Origin: Phycisphaera sp.
GTDB lineage: Bacteria > Planctomycetota > Phycisphaerae > Phycisphaerales > UBA1924
NCBI GenBank assembly: GCA_025916675.1
Contig: CP098402.1
Span: 2,785,205 to 2,849,204, forward strand
DNA: 64,000 nucleotides
Direction of reading: 5' to 3'
Below the pieces are notes generated by a model, which saw only the letters and a program-made list of their open reading frames with translations, did no database searches and was not told the DNA's origin. Each line of letters begins with the position of its first letter. The first letter of the stretch is position 1. Shown in pieces: positions 1 to 8,288 of the stretch. Both the position numbers and the translations under genes were made by a program.

Positions 1-1196
1 TTACTCCGGAAGCCGATCAGGAACGAAACGTGGACCACCGACCACAGCACCCACGCGGCAAAACCACCAAAGCGGTACGAGCCGATCTCCGCCACGGCCC
101 GCGCCCGGCCGATGGTCGCCATCGAGCCCTTGTCCCGATAATGGAACGCGCCCAGCTCATCACGTGAATGGCCGGCGAGTTCCGCCGCGATCAGGCGCCC
201 CACGAACCGACCGGCCTGCATCGCCGTCTGCGCCACCCCCGGCACTATCTCACCGGTCTTCGGGTCCGCGTACGCCATCAGGTCACCAACGACGTACACG
301 TCTCGATACCCGGGCACCGACAAGTCTTGCTCAACTTCCACGCGCCCCATGTTGTCCTTGGGCACGTTAAGCGTCCCAACCACCGACTCGGCCTTCAGCC
401 CCGCAGCCCACAGCACGCAACGGCTGCCGATACGCCGCGCGTCTTCGCCCGTTCCAATAGTCACGCCATCCTCATCGACCACCGACGCCATCCCGCCCAG
501 AACCACCTCAACACCCAGCTTCTCCAGGTCCCGCTTCGCACGCTCGGACAATTCCTCGTGGAACGTCGGCAGCACGCGATCGGCCCCCTCGACCAGCACG
601 ACCATGGCCGTCCGCGTGTCCACACGCCGGAAGTCCCGCGGGATCGATTGCGTGGCGATCTCGGCGATCGCGCCCGCGAGTTCCACACCCGTGGGTCCCG
701 CCCCGATGACCACGAATGTCAATTCCGCCCGACGCGCGTCATCATCGGACTCGACCTCGGCCGCCTCGAAGGCCAACAGCACTCGGTGGCGGATCTCCAG
801 CGCATCGTCCACCGACTTCAGCCCGGGCGCAACGCCCGACCACTCGTCGTGCCCGAAGTAGTTGTGCCTCATGCCGCACGCCAGCACCAGGGAATCGAAC
901 GGCAGCTCGTGCCCGCCGATTCGGATCGACTTCGCGTTAGCGTCGACCGACTCGGCCTCCCCCATCACCACCGTGCAGTTGCCCTGCTTGCGCATGATCC
1001 GCCGGATCGGTGCCGCGATGTTCGCCGGTGAGAGCGCCGCCGTCGCCACCTGGTAGAGCAGGGGTTGGAACAAGTGGTGATTCCGCCGATCGACCAACAC
1101 CACGTCGGCCTCGGCCCGCCCGAGCGCTCGCGCGCACGCGAGCCCGGCGAACCCTCCGCCCACAATCACGACCACCGGCCTCTTGCTCGTGCTCAT
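1..1196 (-). CDS. ndh: Type II NADH:quinone dehydrogenase (NDH-2), 3' end cut by window edge
   Basis: Single-subunit flavoprotein that passes electrons from NADH to membrane quinone without pumping protons. The ATG at 1196 gives an N terminus with the FAD-binding Rossmann motif VVVIVGGGFAGLACARALGR (residues 7-26) and an active-site-like stretch NHHLFQPLLYQVATAALSP. A second dinucleotide-binding motif, VVIGAGPTGVELAGAIAEIA, lies near the middle and would bind NADH. A late GDLMAYAD segment matches the FAD-contacting C-terminal part of the family. About 398 codons are present and no stop is reached before base 1, so the membrane-attachment tail is missing from this window. The start overlaps the stop of the upstream gene by four bases, which implies translational coupling with queG. 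I am confident of the family. Confidence 0.93.
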   Translation of the reverse strand, partial: MSTSKRPVVVIVGGGFAGLACARALGRAEADVVLVDRRNHHLFQPLLYQVATAALSPANIAAPIRRIMRKQGNCTVVMGEAESVDANAKSIRIGGHELPFDSLVLACGMRHNYFGHDEWSGVAPGLKSVDDALEIRHRVLLAFEAAEVESDDDARRAELTFVVIGAGPTGVELAGAIAEIATQSIPRDFRRVDTRTAMVVLVEGADRVLPTFHEELSERAKRDLEKLGVEVVLGGMASVVDEDGVTIGTGEDARRIGSRCVLWAAGLKAESVVGTLNVPKDNMGRVEVEQDLSVPGYRDVYVVGDLMAYADPKTGEIVPGVAQTAMQAGRFVGRLIAAELAGHSRDELGAFHYRDKGSMATIGRARAVAEIGSYRFGGFAAWVLWSVVHVSFLIGFRS

Positions 1197-2335
1197 CCGT
1201 CCATCGTAGAACGATGCCGCGCCACGACCTCGCCTGCCAACCGCTGGAGTTCCCCTTCCTCACCATGATCGCCGGCCAAGGCTCTCAACGCCACCAGCAA
1301 CCGAACGGACTGCCCGTGCGTGCGCCCCAACCGCTCGATCGCGTTCCCCGCCGCGATCACCGCGTTGCGCTTCATCATGCCAAGCTTTGCACGCTTCATG
1401 GCACTCTTCGCGAACGCCGCCCGCCGGGCGTCCTCGTCCCACCGCATGACATCGACCAGATCGAACGACGCCCGTTCCCCCGCGTACTCGGTGTTCGCTT
1501 CGCCCACATCGCCCGACCTTGGCGAGTTGTGCGGGCACACCTCCTGGCACACGTCGCAACCGAAGATCCACTCACCCATCCCTCGCTCAAGCTCGGCTGG
1601 GATCGGTTCGCGCCGCTCGATCGTCAAGTAACTGATACACCGGCTCGCGTCCACGCTGTAGGGCGTGATCGCATCGGTCGGGCACGCGTCAATACACCGC
1701 GTGCAGGTGCCGCAATGATCGACCTCTTCGCCGCTGCACAGCTCGAGTTCCAGCGTCGTCAGCACGCCGCCCAGCAGCATCCAGCTCCCAATCTTCGGAT
1801 GAATCAGCAGCGTGTGCTTGCCGACCCAACCGAGCCCCGCAGCGAGCGCAAGTTCCCGCTCATGCACGGGCGCGGTGTCGACAAACGCCCGCGTGCGCGC
1901 TCCAGGCCACAGTTCACCAATCTCGTCGCACAGCGTGTGCAGCCGCTTCTTCATCACCTTGTGATAATCACCGCCGTATGCATACCGCGCGACCCGGCCG
2001 TGCCCATCCGGCGGGTCATCGGCATCGCCGTTCCGCGTGGCGTACAGGTCGGCCACCATGATGGCGGCTCTCGCGCCCTCGAGCATGTGGGACGGATCGG
2101 CCTTCAGGTCCGCGTGCCGAGCCAGGTACTCCATCGACCCGTGCTTGCCCTTCGCGAGCCATTCCCGCATCTCGGCTTCGTGGCGCAAGGGCCCAACCGG
2201 AGCAACACCGGCCAGAGCAAAGCCAAGCTCCCGGCAACGCTCCAGCACCAGCCTCGTGCGGTCGCTCGTGTTCGTGGCGTCAGACCGCCCCGGCCGCCTG
2301 CGGCGCGGCGGCCTTCTTGCTGCCCGTCGCACCAA
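1193..2335 (-). CDS. queG: Epoxyqueuosine reductase QueG
   Basis: Cobalamin- and iron-sulfur-dependent enzyme of the last step of queuosine synthesis, reducing epoxyqueuosine in tRNA wobble position 34. Two ferredoxin-like clusters are visible: CGTCTRCIDACPTDAI and CDVCQEVCPHN, each with the Cys spacing expected for 4Fe-4S binding. The N-terminal half contains HGSMEYLARHADLKADP, a conserved QueG region. The start is uncertain: ATG 2335 lies inside the upstream isomerase gene and adds an Arg-rich leader read from that gene in another frame; family similarity only begins near residue 27. GTG 2248 is in frame but would trim the first helix. No better ATG exists, so a non-standard or coupled start just after the upstream stop (2280) is possible. 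It ends overlapping ndh. Confidence 0.92.
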   Translation of the reverse strand: MVRRAARRPPRRRRPGRSDATNTSDRTRLVLERCRELGFALAGVAPVGPLRHEAEMREWLAKGKHGSMEYLARHADLKADPSHMLEGARAAIMVADLYATRNGDADDPPDGHGRVARYAYGGDYHKVMKKRLHTLCDEIGELWPGARTRAFVDTAPVHERELALAAGLGWVGKHTLLIHPKIGSWMLLGGVLTTLELELCSGEEVDHCGTCTRCIDACPTDAITPYSVDASRCISYLTIERREPIPAELERGMGEWIFGCDVCQEVCPHNSPRSGDVGEANTEYAGERASFDLVDVMRWDEDARRAAFAKSAMKRAKLGMMKRNAVIAAGNAIERLGRTHGQSVRLLVALRALAGDHGEEGELQRLAGEVVARHRSTMDG

Positions 2336-3158
2336 GCCAGCCGTAGATCGTGCGAATCGCCTCGGGCAGCACCGTCTCGGCCGGGGCGAGCGACTCGTCC
2401 CAGGCCGCGTCCCATTCGTAGTTCAGCCAGCCGTCGAAGTGCCCGTACGACACGAGCGCATCGACGAACGCCCTGGCCTGGCTGTTGCCCGTGCCCAGCG
2501 GCACGCAGCCGCCCTCGCCCATGTCCTTGAGCCGGGCGATCCTCAGCCGGCGCCCGAGCGTGCGGATCGCCTTGGCGTAGTCATCGCCGGCCGCCAACCC
2601 AACGGCGTTGTTGTAGCACGCGGCCAGCAGCGGGCTGTCGACCATGTCGACGATCTCGCGCAGGTCCTCGGCGGTGCGGAAGCTGCCGCCATTCTCAAGC
2701 ACGATCGTCACGCCGCGATGCCGCGCATGATCCGCGATGGCAGCCAATCGTCCGGCAATCAGCCTCAGGCTCGTGATCCGCTTCTCGCCCTCGGGCACCT
2801 CGAACCCGAACACCCGCACGCTCGTGGCACCCACCATCGAGGCGTAGTCCACAAGCCGAGTCGCCTGCCGCGTCACGCGCTCCTGATCGAAAAGGAACGT
2901 CCGGCCCACAACGTGCGGCCGCACCGGCTGGTCGAGCGAGATCGACGTCGCCAGGCCGCACACGTCCACGCCAAGGTCGCCGAACGTGCCCGCGACCTTC
3001 TTCGCGCTGGTCATCAGCGGGTCGCACACGAACTTCCGCGAGTCGTAGCCGAAGGTGCGGAGTTCCACACCATCGAAGCCGAGCTCGGCTGCCGTGCGTG
3101 CCACACGCTCAAGAGACCACTTCGGGCAGGCAACCGTACTGAATGATGTGCGAATCAT
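2280..3158 (-). CDS. Sugar phosphate isomerase/epimerase family protein (xylose isomerase-like TIM barrel)
   Basis: 292 residues. The protein begins MIRTSFSTVACPKWSLERV and continues with AAELGFDGVELRTF, the usual first beta-alpha units of the xylose-isomerase-like TIM barrel (AP endonuclease 2 family). Further barrel elements are IVLENGG, a metal-site glutamate, and LNYEWD near the C terminus. The family includes sugar isomerases, epimerases and inosose dehydratase-type enzymes, so the substrate cannot be named. ATG 3158 was preferred because AGGATCC sits about eight bases upstream; an earlier in-frame ATG at 3278 would add about 40 unconserved residues. The gene heads the minus-strand run leading into queG and ndh, but no functional link between them is evident. 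Confidence 0.82.
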   Translation of the reverse strand: MIRTSFSTVACPKWSLERVARTAAELGFDGVELRTFGYDSRKFVCDPLMTSAKKVAGTFGDLGVDVCGLATSISLDQPVRPHVVGRTFLFDQERVTRQATRLVDYASMVGATSVRVFGFEVPEGEKRITSLRLIAGRLAAIADHARHRGVTIVLENGGSFRTAEDLREIVDMVDSPLLAACYNNAVGLAAGDDYAKAIRTLGRRLRIARLKDMGEGGCVPLGTGNSQARAFVDALVSYGHFDGWLNYEWDAAWDESLAPAETVLPEAIRTIYGWLGATGSKKAAAPQAAGAV

Positions 3159-3204
3159 GGAGTGGATCCTATCGCCGAGGGCGCGGAAAGCATCGGGTTT
3201 GTCC

Positions 3205-3223
3205 CCAAGGGACATTCCCTTGG
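3205..3223. promoter_or_regulatory. Perfect 8-bp inverted repeat in divergent promoter region
   Basis: CCAAGGGA-CAT-TCCCTTGG lies 47 bases upstream of the isomerase start, in the 316-base gap (3159-3474) between that gene and the divergent small lipoprotein gene. It could be a regulator-binding palindrome or a short leader hairpin. I see no clear -35/-10 pair nearby and nothing else recognisable in the gap. Confidence 0.35.
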
Positions 3224-3474
3224 ATGCCGACCGAAACCGCTCCGGCCCGGATGGTACGGCCGGCCCAACGCCGGTCAACGCCCGCCCGGCCTGCCCCGAA
3301 CCACCAAAACGGGCAAAAACTACCGATTACGCCGATGCCGCGATCCCCATTCGCCCGATGATCGGCCCTCGCACGAGCCAGCCTGCCGCGAGGAAGGGAA
3401 GTTAGGAAAGTGCGACCCCAAGGTGCCGCCCACGCTTCTTCGCGCGCGCCGCAAGTGAATCTCGCTCCTGCTTT

Positions 3475-3687
3475 ATGAACATGGCTATCCAACCGCGACA
3501 GACCGCACGACCCGCAAGACCGATCGCCGTCGGGGCCAGCCTGGCCCTGATCGCCTGCGCCCTGGGCGGCTGCTCCTCACCCGATCGGGCCGACGGCCCG
3601 CCGCAGGCCCGGTCGTACGCCCCCACCGTGTGGCAAGCCACGCCATCGGCCTTGCACGAACCCCGCGTCGCCCGGGATGGCCGCTAG
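3475..3687 (+). CDS. Small predicted lipoprotein
   Basis: 70 codons, starting MNM (a second ATG is at 3481). A basic N terminus is followed by the hydrophobic run IAVGASLALIACALGGCSS: a lipoprotein signal peptide with lipobox LGGC, so the mature protein would begin at that Cys and be only about 37 residues. The remainder is Pro/Ala/Arg-rich with no known domain. Codon use and GC look like the neighbours. It stops six bases before the convergent rhodanese gene ends. It could be a chance reading frame, but the signal peptide plus lipobox makes a real small envelope protein more likely than not. Confidence 0.5.
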   Translation: MNMAIQPRQTARPARPIAVGASLALIACALGGCSSPDRADGPPQARSYAPTVWQATPSALHEPRVARDGR

Positions 3688-3692
3688 CTCTC

Positions 3693-4064
3693 TCAGGGCT
3701 TCTCGGTCGGTAGGCCGGCCTCGTTCCACCCGCGATACCCGCCGTCCATCGAAATCACGTTGGTGTAGCCCATCTTCTTGAGGTTGTCCGCCGCCAGGGC
3801 CGAGCGGTACCCGCCCCCGCAATAGAGGATGATGGTCGCGTCGGTGTCGGGCAGCTTCGCCTCGGCGTCGCGCTCGATCACGCCCTTGCCTAGGTGCATC
3901 GCATACGGCAGCCGGCCGTTCGCGTACTCGCTCTCCTCCCGCACGTCGACGAACTGGACGTCCTCCCCGGCCTCGCGCATCTGCCACGCCTGGTCGACCG
4001 TGCATTCCTTGATCCGGCTCTTCGCGTCGTTGACGATGGCCAGGAATTTTTCCGAGTGACTCAT
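3693..4064 (-). CDS. Rhodanese-like domain protein (single domain)
   Basis: 123 residues, one rhodanese domain. The start MSHSEKFLAI is set by a good ribosome site (GGAGGT, six bases before ATG 4064); an upstream in-frame ATG at 4139 has no such site. Family motifs are VQFVDVREESEYANGRLPYA, MHLGKGVIE and the active-site loop YCGGGYRSA with Cys82, the residue that carries persulfide in sulfurtransferases. The C terminus has the usual SMDGGYRGW. The N-terminal stretch (about 30 residues before the fold) is typical of cytoplasmic single-domain rhodaneses. Substrate unknown; it stands alone, divergent from the arg operon. Confidence 0.9.
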   Translation of the reverse strand: MSHSEKFLAIVNDAKSRIKECTVDQAWQMREAGEDVQFVDVREESEYANGRLPYAMHLGKGVIERDAEAKLPDTDATIILYCGGGYRSALAADNLKKMGYTNVISMDGGYRGWNEAGLPTEKP

Positions 4065-4122
4065 GGCGATACCTCCACTGGGCCCGCTCAGCCTAGCCGA
4101 TCCGGCCGAGCCCGATTTGCTG

Positions 4123-4152
4123 TTGGCACCCAGCCCCAATACGCTTTAGGGT
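4123..4152 (+). promoter_or_regulatory. Candidate sigma-70-type promoter of the arg operon
   Basis: TTGGCA, an 18-base spacer, then TAGGGT, ending 48 bases before the argC start. The -35 matches five of six consensus bases, the -10 only three of six. It is the best match in the short gap between the divergent rhodanese and argC genes. I did not find a convincing ARG-box palindrome. Confidence 0.35.
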
Positions 4153-4200
4153 AATGCCCAACACCCAGCCGAACCCGCACCAAAACCGAGCCAGCCGAGC

Positions 4201-5250
4201 GTGAGTACCTCCGTCGCCATCGCTGGTGCCACGGGATATACCGGGCGGGAACTCATCCGCCTGGTACTCGCCCACCCAACGCTCGACTTGGCCGGCGTCT
4301 TCGCCTCGCCGGGCGGCAGCAACGTGGGCAAGCGGGTCGAAGAGGTCTTCCCAGAACTGCGGGGGCGCACCGACGCGACTTTCGCCCCAGGCAGCCCCGA
4401 GGCGATCCTCGCATGCTCGCCCCAGGTCACGTTCCTCTGCACGCCGCACGAGGCCAGCGCCACCCTCGCGCCGGCCCTGCTCGGCCCATGCGCCATCGTG
4501 GCCGACCTCTCGGGCGCCTTCCGAATGCCAGCCCATCTCTACCCCAAGCACTACGGCTTCGAGCACCCAACACCCGATTTGCTCGACAAGGCCGTCTACG
4601 CGCTACCCGAGCGCAACCGAGATGCCATTACCACGGCCAACCTCTTGTCGTGCCCCGGTTGCTACCCCACCGCCAGCCTGCTGCCGCTCTGCCCGCTCGT
4701 CGAGGCCGGACTCCTCGCCGAGGGACGCACGCCGTTCATCGACGCCGTCAGCGGCATCACCGGCGCGGGCCGCACGCCCTCGCCGCGCAACATCTTCGGC
4801 GAGGTCAGCCTCCGGCCCTACGGCGTGTTCGCCCACCGCCACCAACCGGAAATCGCCGAGCACGCCCGCACCCGCGTGCTGTTCACGCCCAGCGTGGCCC
4901 CCTTCGCCCGCGGCATGCTCGCGCTGGTCCACGTCGATCTGAAGCCAGGCGTCACCGAGAACGACATCCGCGATGCACTCGGGGCCGCCTACGGCCTGAG
5001 CCCCTTCGTGCGGTTGCTGCCCAAGGGCACCTGGTCCAGCGTTGCCGCCGTCGAGCGCACAAACTTTGCCGACATCGCCTTCACATACGACGAAGAAGCG
5101 AACCACGCCATGCTGAGTTGCACCCTCGACAACCTGCTCAAGGGCGCTTCGGGCCAGGCACTCCAGGCCGTCAACATCCGTCTTGGTCTCGATGAACGCG
5201 CGGGCCTCATGCCCGGCGTGGCGGGCACGCCCGCCGAGGGGGTCGCATGA
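4201..5250 (+). CDS. argC: N-acetyl-gamma-glutamyl-phosphate reductase ArgC
   Basis: Third step of arginine synthesis: NADPH-dependent reduction of N-acetylglutamyl phosphate to the semialdehyde. 349 residues from a GTG start, a normal length. The NADP-binding N terminus reads SVAIAGATGYTGRELIRLVL (residues 4-23). The catalytic cysteine is Cys154 in LLSCPGCYPTA, and HRHQPEIAEH supplies the conserved His region near residue 220. The ISGITGAGRTPS segment is also family-typical. It opens a five-gene operon in which every junction overlaps; its stop overlaps the argB ATG (ATGA). argJ, argD and argA are not in the window. Confidence 0.97.
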   Translation: MSTSVAIAGATGYTGRELIRLVLAHPTLDLAGVFASPGGSNVGKRVEEVFPELRGRTDATFAPGSPEAILACSPQVTFLCTPHEASATLAPALLGPCAIVADLSGAFRMPAHLYPKHYGFEHPTPDLLDKAVYALPERNRDAITTANLLSCPGCYPTASLLPLCPLVEAGLLAEGRTPFIDAVSGITGAGRTPSPRNIFGEVSLRPYGVFAHRHQPEIAEHARTRVLFTPSVAPFARGMLALVHVDLKPGVTENDIRDALGAAYGLSPFVRLLPKGTWSSVAAVERTNFADIAFTYDEEANHAMLSCTLDNLLKGASGQALQAVNIRLGLDERAGLMPGVAGTPAEGVA

Positions 5251-6071
5251 ACGCCGTCGTCGTCAAGCTCGGGGGCCGCGGTGTAGACGCGGCCGTCTCG
5301 CGCGAGCCCATCATCGACGCGCTCGCCCGCCTAGCCGCCCACGAACGCCTCGTGATCGTCCACGGTGGCGGCGCGGCCATCGACGCCCGGCTCGAACGGC
5401 TAGGCATAGAGGTCCGCCGTGTACAGGGCTTGCGCATCACCGACGAAGCCACCATGAACGAGGTCGTCGCCACGGTCGGCGGCGTCGTCAACCACGCCCT
5501 CGTCGGTGCCCTGATCTCACGCGACATCCATTGCACGGGACTCACCCTCGCCGGCGCGGGCGTCCGTGCCCAACTGCATCGCCCCGTTGACGGTGTCGAC
5601 CTGGGCCGGGTGGGCGTGGTCGACCCCGACGAGGACGCCCACGATGTCGATGGGCTGCTCGCCCTGCTCAGCGCGGGCGTGCTTCCGGTCGTGTCGTGCG
5701 TTGGTGCCGACGAGGACGGCCGCCCGCTCAACGTCAATGCCGACGATGCCGCCGCGGGCGTGGCCGGCGCGCTCGGTGCCAGCCAACTCGTGCTGCTGAC
5801 CGACACGCCCGGCGTGCTCGACGCCAACGGTGGACTCATCGAAGAACTCGATCGCCCCGAGATCGAACGCCTCATCGACAGCGGCATCATCGCCGGGGGC
5901 ATGATCGTCAAGGTCCGCGCCGCCGTCGACATGGCCGCCCGCCTGCACGCACCGGTGCGCATCGCTTCGTGGACCGATGCCGACGCGCCATGGTGGCGCG
6001 AGCCCAACGCCCCCGGCGGCACCATCATCCGCGATGGCAAGCCGGCCTCGCTGGGAGCTGGGAATGCCTGA
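5247..6071 (+). CDS. argB: Acetylglutamate kinase ArgB
   Basis: Phosphorylates N-acetylglutamate with ATP, the usual control point of the pathway. 274 residues. The amino-acid kinase fold is evident: VVKLGGRG at the N terminus (Lys for phosphate), LVIVHGGGAAID (substrate loop), GLRITDEATM, PLNVNADDAA (Asn/Asp pair), LLTDTPGVLD (nucleotide) and GGMIVKVRAA with the second catalytic Lys. A long N-terminal helix, the mark of hexameric arginine-inhibited enzymes, is absent here, so end-product inhibition may not operate through this subunit; that is inference. Translationally coupled to argC; its last codons overlap the argF start. Confidence 0.97.
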   Translation: MNAVVVKLGGRGVDAAVSREPIIDALARLAAHERLVIVHGGGAAIDARLERLGIEVRRVQGLRITDEATMNEVVATVGGVVNHALVGALISRDIHCTGLTLAGAGVRAQLHRPVDGVDLGRVGVVDPDEDAHDVDGLLALLSAGVLPVVSCVGADEDGRPLNVNADDAAAGVAGALGASQLVLLTDTPGVLDANGGLIEELDRPEIERLIDSGIIAGGMIVKVRAAVDMAARLHAPVRIASWTDADAPWWREPNAPGGTIIRDGKPASLGAGNA

Positions 6072-7050
6072 CACCATCGTCAAGCCCGCTTCGGCGGGGG
6101 TGCCGCGCAGCCTCCTCTCCTCCGCCCAACTCGACGCGCCCGAAATCCAGGTCGTCCTCGACCTCGCACGCCGGATTCGCCACGACTGGCCCACGCCCCC
6201 GCGCACGCTCGAGAACAAGGCCATCGCCCTGGTTTTCGAGAAGCCCTCCCTGCGCACCCGCATCAGCTTCGACATCGGCCTCAGCCGCCTGGGCGCCAAC
6301 GTGACCTACCTCGACCAATCGGGCTCGCCAATCGGCGACCGCGAGTCAATCAAGGACTTCACGATGACCCTCGAGCGCTACGCCGACGCCATCGTCGCCC
6401 GCGTGCGCCGCCACACCGTGCTCGAACAGATGGACCGCCACTCGAGAGTCCCGATCGTCAACGCCCTGAGCGACCTCGAACACCCATGCCAGGCGCTGGC
6501 CGACGCGCTCACCATCCGGACCGTCTACGGCCGCCTCAAGGGTGTGAAGATTGCCTACATCGGCGACGGCAACAACGTCTGCAATTCGCTCATGCTCACC
6601 ATGGCCGCAATGGGTGCCATCGTCACCATCGTCGCCCCAAGCGCCTACGAGCCCGACCACGAGATCCTGGCCCGTGCCCGGCAGCGCGCCGAAGGATCGG
6701 GCGGCGCCGTCAACCTCGCGACCGATCCCGACGCGATCGCCGGCCACGACGTGGTCTACACCGACACCTGGGTCTCGATGGGCAGCGAGAGCGAGCGCGA
6801 CGAGCGCGTCGAGGCGTTCCAGCGATACCGCGTGACCAAGGAGTCCATGCTCCGTGCGGCCGTCGGCGGCAAGCAACCCTCCTTCATGCACTGCCTGCCC
6901 GCCTTCCGAGGTGTCGAGGTCGACGACGCCGTCATCGACGGCCCCGGCTCGCTCGTCTACGAGCAGGCCGAGAATCGCATGCACGCACAGAACGCGTTGC
7001 TCACCATGCTGCTGAGCAACGGCAAGAACACGAACGGAGCCACCCCATGA
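6064..7050 (+). CDS. argF: Ornithine carbamoyltransferase ArgF
   Basis: Makes citrulline from ornithine and carbamoyl phosphate. 328 residues from ATG 6064, chosen because GGGAGCTGGGA precedes it and the family alignment starts there (PRSLLSSAQL). Carbamoyl-phosphate site EKPSLRTRISFDIG (variant of the S-T-R-T-R loop with Leu in place of the first Thr), HPCQALADALTI, the ornithine-loop region YTDTWVSMG, and the C-terminal FMHCLPAFRGVEVDDAVID with the catalytic Cys. No sign of the catabolic-type oligomer features can be judged from sequence. Position between argB and argG fixes the biosynthetic role. Confidence 0.96.
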   Translation: MPDTIVKPASAGVPRSLLSSAQLDAPEIQVVLDLARRIRHDWPTPPRTLENKAIALVFEKPSLRTRISFDIGLSRLGANVTYLDQSGSPIGDRESIKDFTMTLERYADAIVARVRRHTVLEQMDRHSRVPIVNALSDLEHPCQALADALTIRTVYGRLKGVKIAYIGDGNNVCNSLMLTMAAMGAIVTIVAPSAYEPDHEILARARQRAEGSGGAVNLATDPDAIAGHDVVYTDTWVSMGSESERDERVEAFQRYRVTKESMLRAAVGGKQPSFMHCLPAFRGVEVDDAVIDGPGSLVYEQAENRMHAQNALLTMLLSNGKNTNGATP

Positions 7051-8288
7051 CCCAGCGCAAGGTCGTCCTTGCCTATTCCGGCGGCCTCGATACCTCGGCC
7101 ATCGTGCCCTGGCTAGTCGAGAATTACGGCTTCGAGGTCCACTGCATCGTCGCCAACGTGGGGCAAGGCGCCGAAGAGCTCGAGGGCGTCATCGAGAAGG
7201 CCCACAACACCGGTGCCGCAAGCTGCAAGGTCGCCGAACTCAAGCAGGAATTCGTCGAGGACTACGTCTTCCCCACGCTCATCGCCGGCTGCCAATACGA
7301 AACCACCTACCTGCTGGGCACCGCCATCGCCCGCCCGGTCATCGCCAAGGCCCAGGTCGAGTACGCCCTGGAAGTCGGCGCAGACGCGGTCTGCCACGGC
7401 TGCACCGGCAAGGGCAACGACCAGATCCGCTTCGAGGCCGGCTTTGCCGCCCTCGCGCCGCACATGGAGATCATCGCCCCCTGGCGCATCTGGGACATGC
7501 ACTCCCGAGAAGACCTGCTCGACTATCTCGCCGAGCGCGACATCAAGAGCACCGCCAGCGCCACAAAGATCTTCAGCCGAGACCGCAACCTCTGGCACAT
7601 CTCCCATGAGGGCGGGCCCATCGAAGAACCCTGGAACGCGCCGCCGACCGACGTGTGGATGATGAGCCGCAACATCGAGGACACGCCCGACCAGCCCGAG
7701 GTCGTCCGCCTCACCTTCGAAGACGGCCGCCCCATCGCGCTGGACGGCAAGCCCACCGACGGCGTCACGCTCATCGAGACGCTCAACGAGATCGCCGGCC
7801 GCCACGGCGTGGGCCGCGTCGACATCATCGAAGACCGCGTCGTGGGCATCAAGAGCCGCGGGCTCTACGAAACCCCCGCCGGCACCGTGCTCGTCAACGC
7901 CCTGCGTTCCCTCGAAGAGCTCGCCTTCGACCGCGACGTGCGACGCTATCGCGAGCACATGGCCACCACCTTCGGCGAGCTGGTCTACGCCGGCAAGTGG
8001 TTCACCCCCCTGCGCCAGGCCCTGAGCGCCGCCGCCGAGTCGATGGCCTCGCGCCTCACCGGCGAGGTCGCCGTCCGACTGTTCAAGGGCCACGCCACCG
8101 TCGAGCAGCGCAAGTGCGACGCCGCGCTCTACGACCCGGGCCTGGCCTCCTTCAGCGACACGCCGCTGTACGACCAGAAGCACGCCGGCGGGTTCATCCG
8201 CCTATGGACCCTGCCCCAGCGCGTCGAGGCCCTGCGCCTCCAACGCGACGCCCACGAGCCCGAGGCTCCCGCCCGGATCATCCCATGA
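7047..8288 (+). CDS. argG: Argininosuccinate synthase ArgG
   Basis: ATP-dependent condensation of citrulline and aspartate. 413 residues from ATG 7047, overlapping the argF stop. The N terminus VVLAYSGGLDTSAIVPWL is the PP-loop pyrophosphatase motif that binds ATP. Downstream signatures include AVCHGCTGKGNDQIRFE for citrulline/aspartate binding and SREDLLDYLAERDI. The C-terminal oligomerisation helix region (FKGHATVEQRK) is complete. Length is normal (about 400). Confidence 0.97.
   Translation: MTQRKVVLAYSGGLDTSAIVPWLVENYGFEVHCIVANVGQGAEELEGVIEKAHNTGAASCKVAELKQEFVEDYVFPTLIAGCQYETTYLLGTAIARPVIAKAQVEYALEVGADAVCHGCTGKGNDQIRFEAGFAALAPHMEIIAPWRIWDMHSREDLLDYLAERDIKSTASATKIFSRDRNLWHISHEGGPIEEPWNAPPTDVWMMSRNIEDTPDQPEVVRLTFEDGRPIALDGKPTDGVTLIETLNEIAGRHGVGRVDIIEDRVVGIKSRGLYETPAGTVLVNALRSLEELAFDRDVRRYREHMATTFGELVYAGKWFTPLRQALSAAAESMASRLTGEVAVRLFKGHATVEQRKCDAALYDPGLASFSDTPLYDQKHAGGFIRLWTLPQRVEALRLQRDAHEPEAPARIIP

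Noticed and set aside
3169-3492. Minus-strand frame of 107 codons upstream of the isomerase gene
   Set aside because: No conserved feature, no ribosome site, and it overlaps the more convincing small lipoprotein frame.
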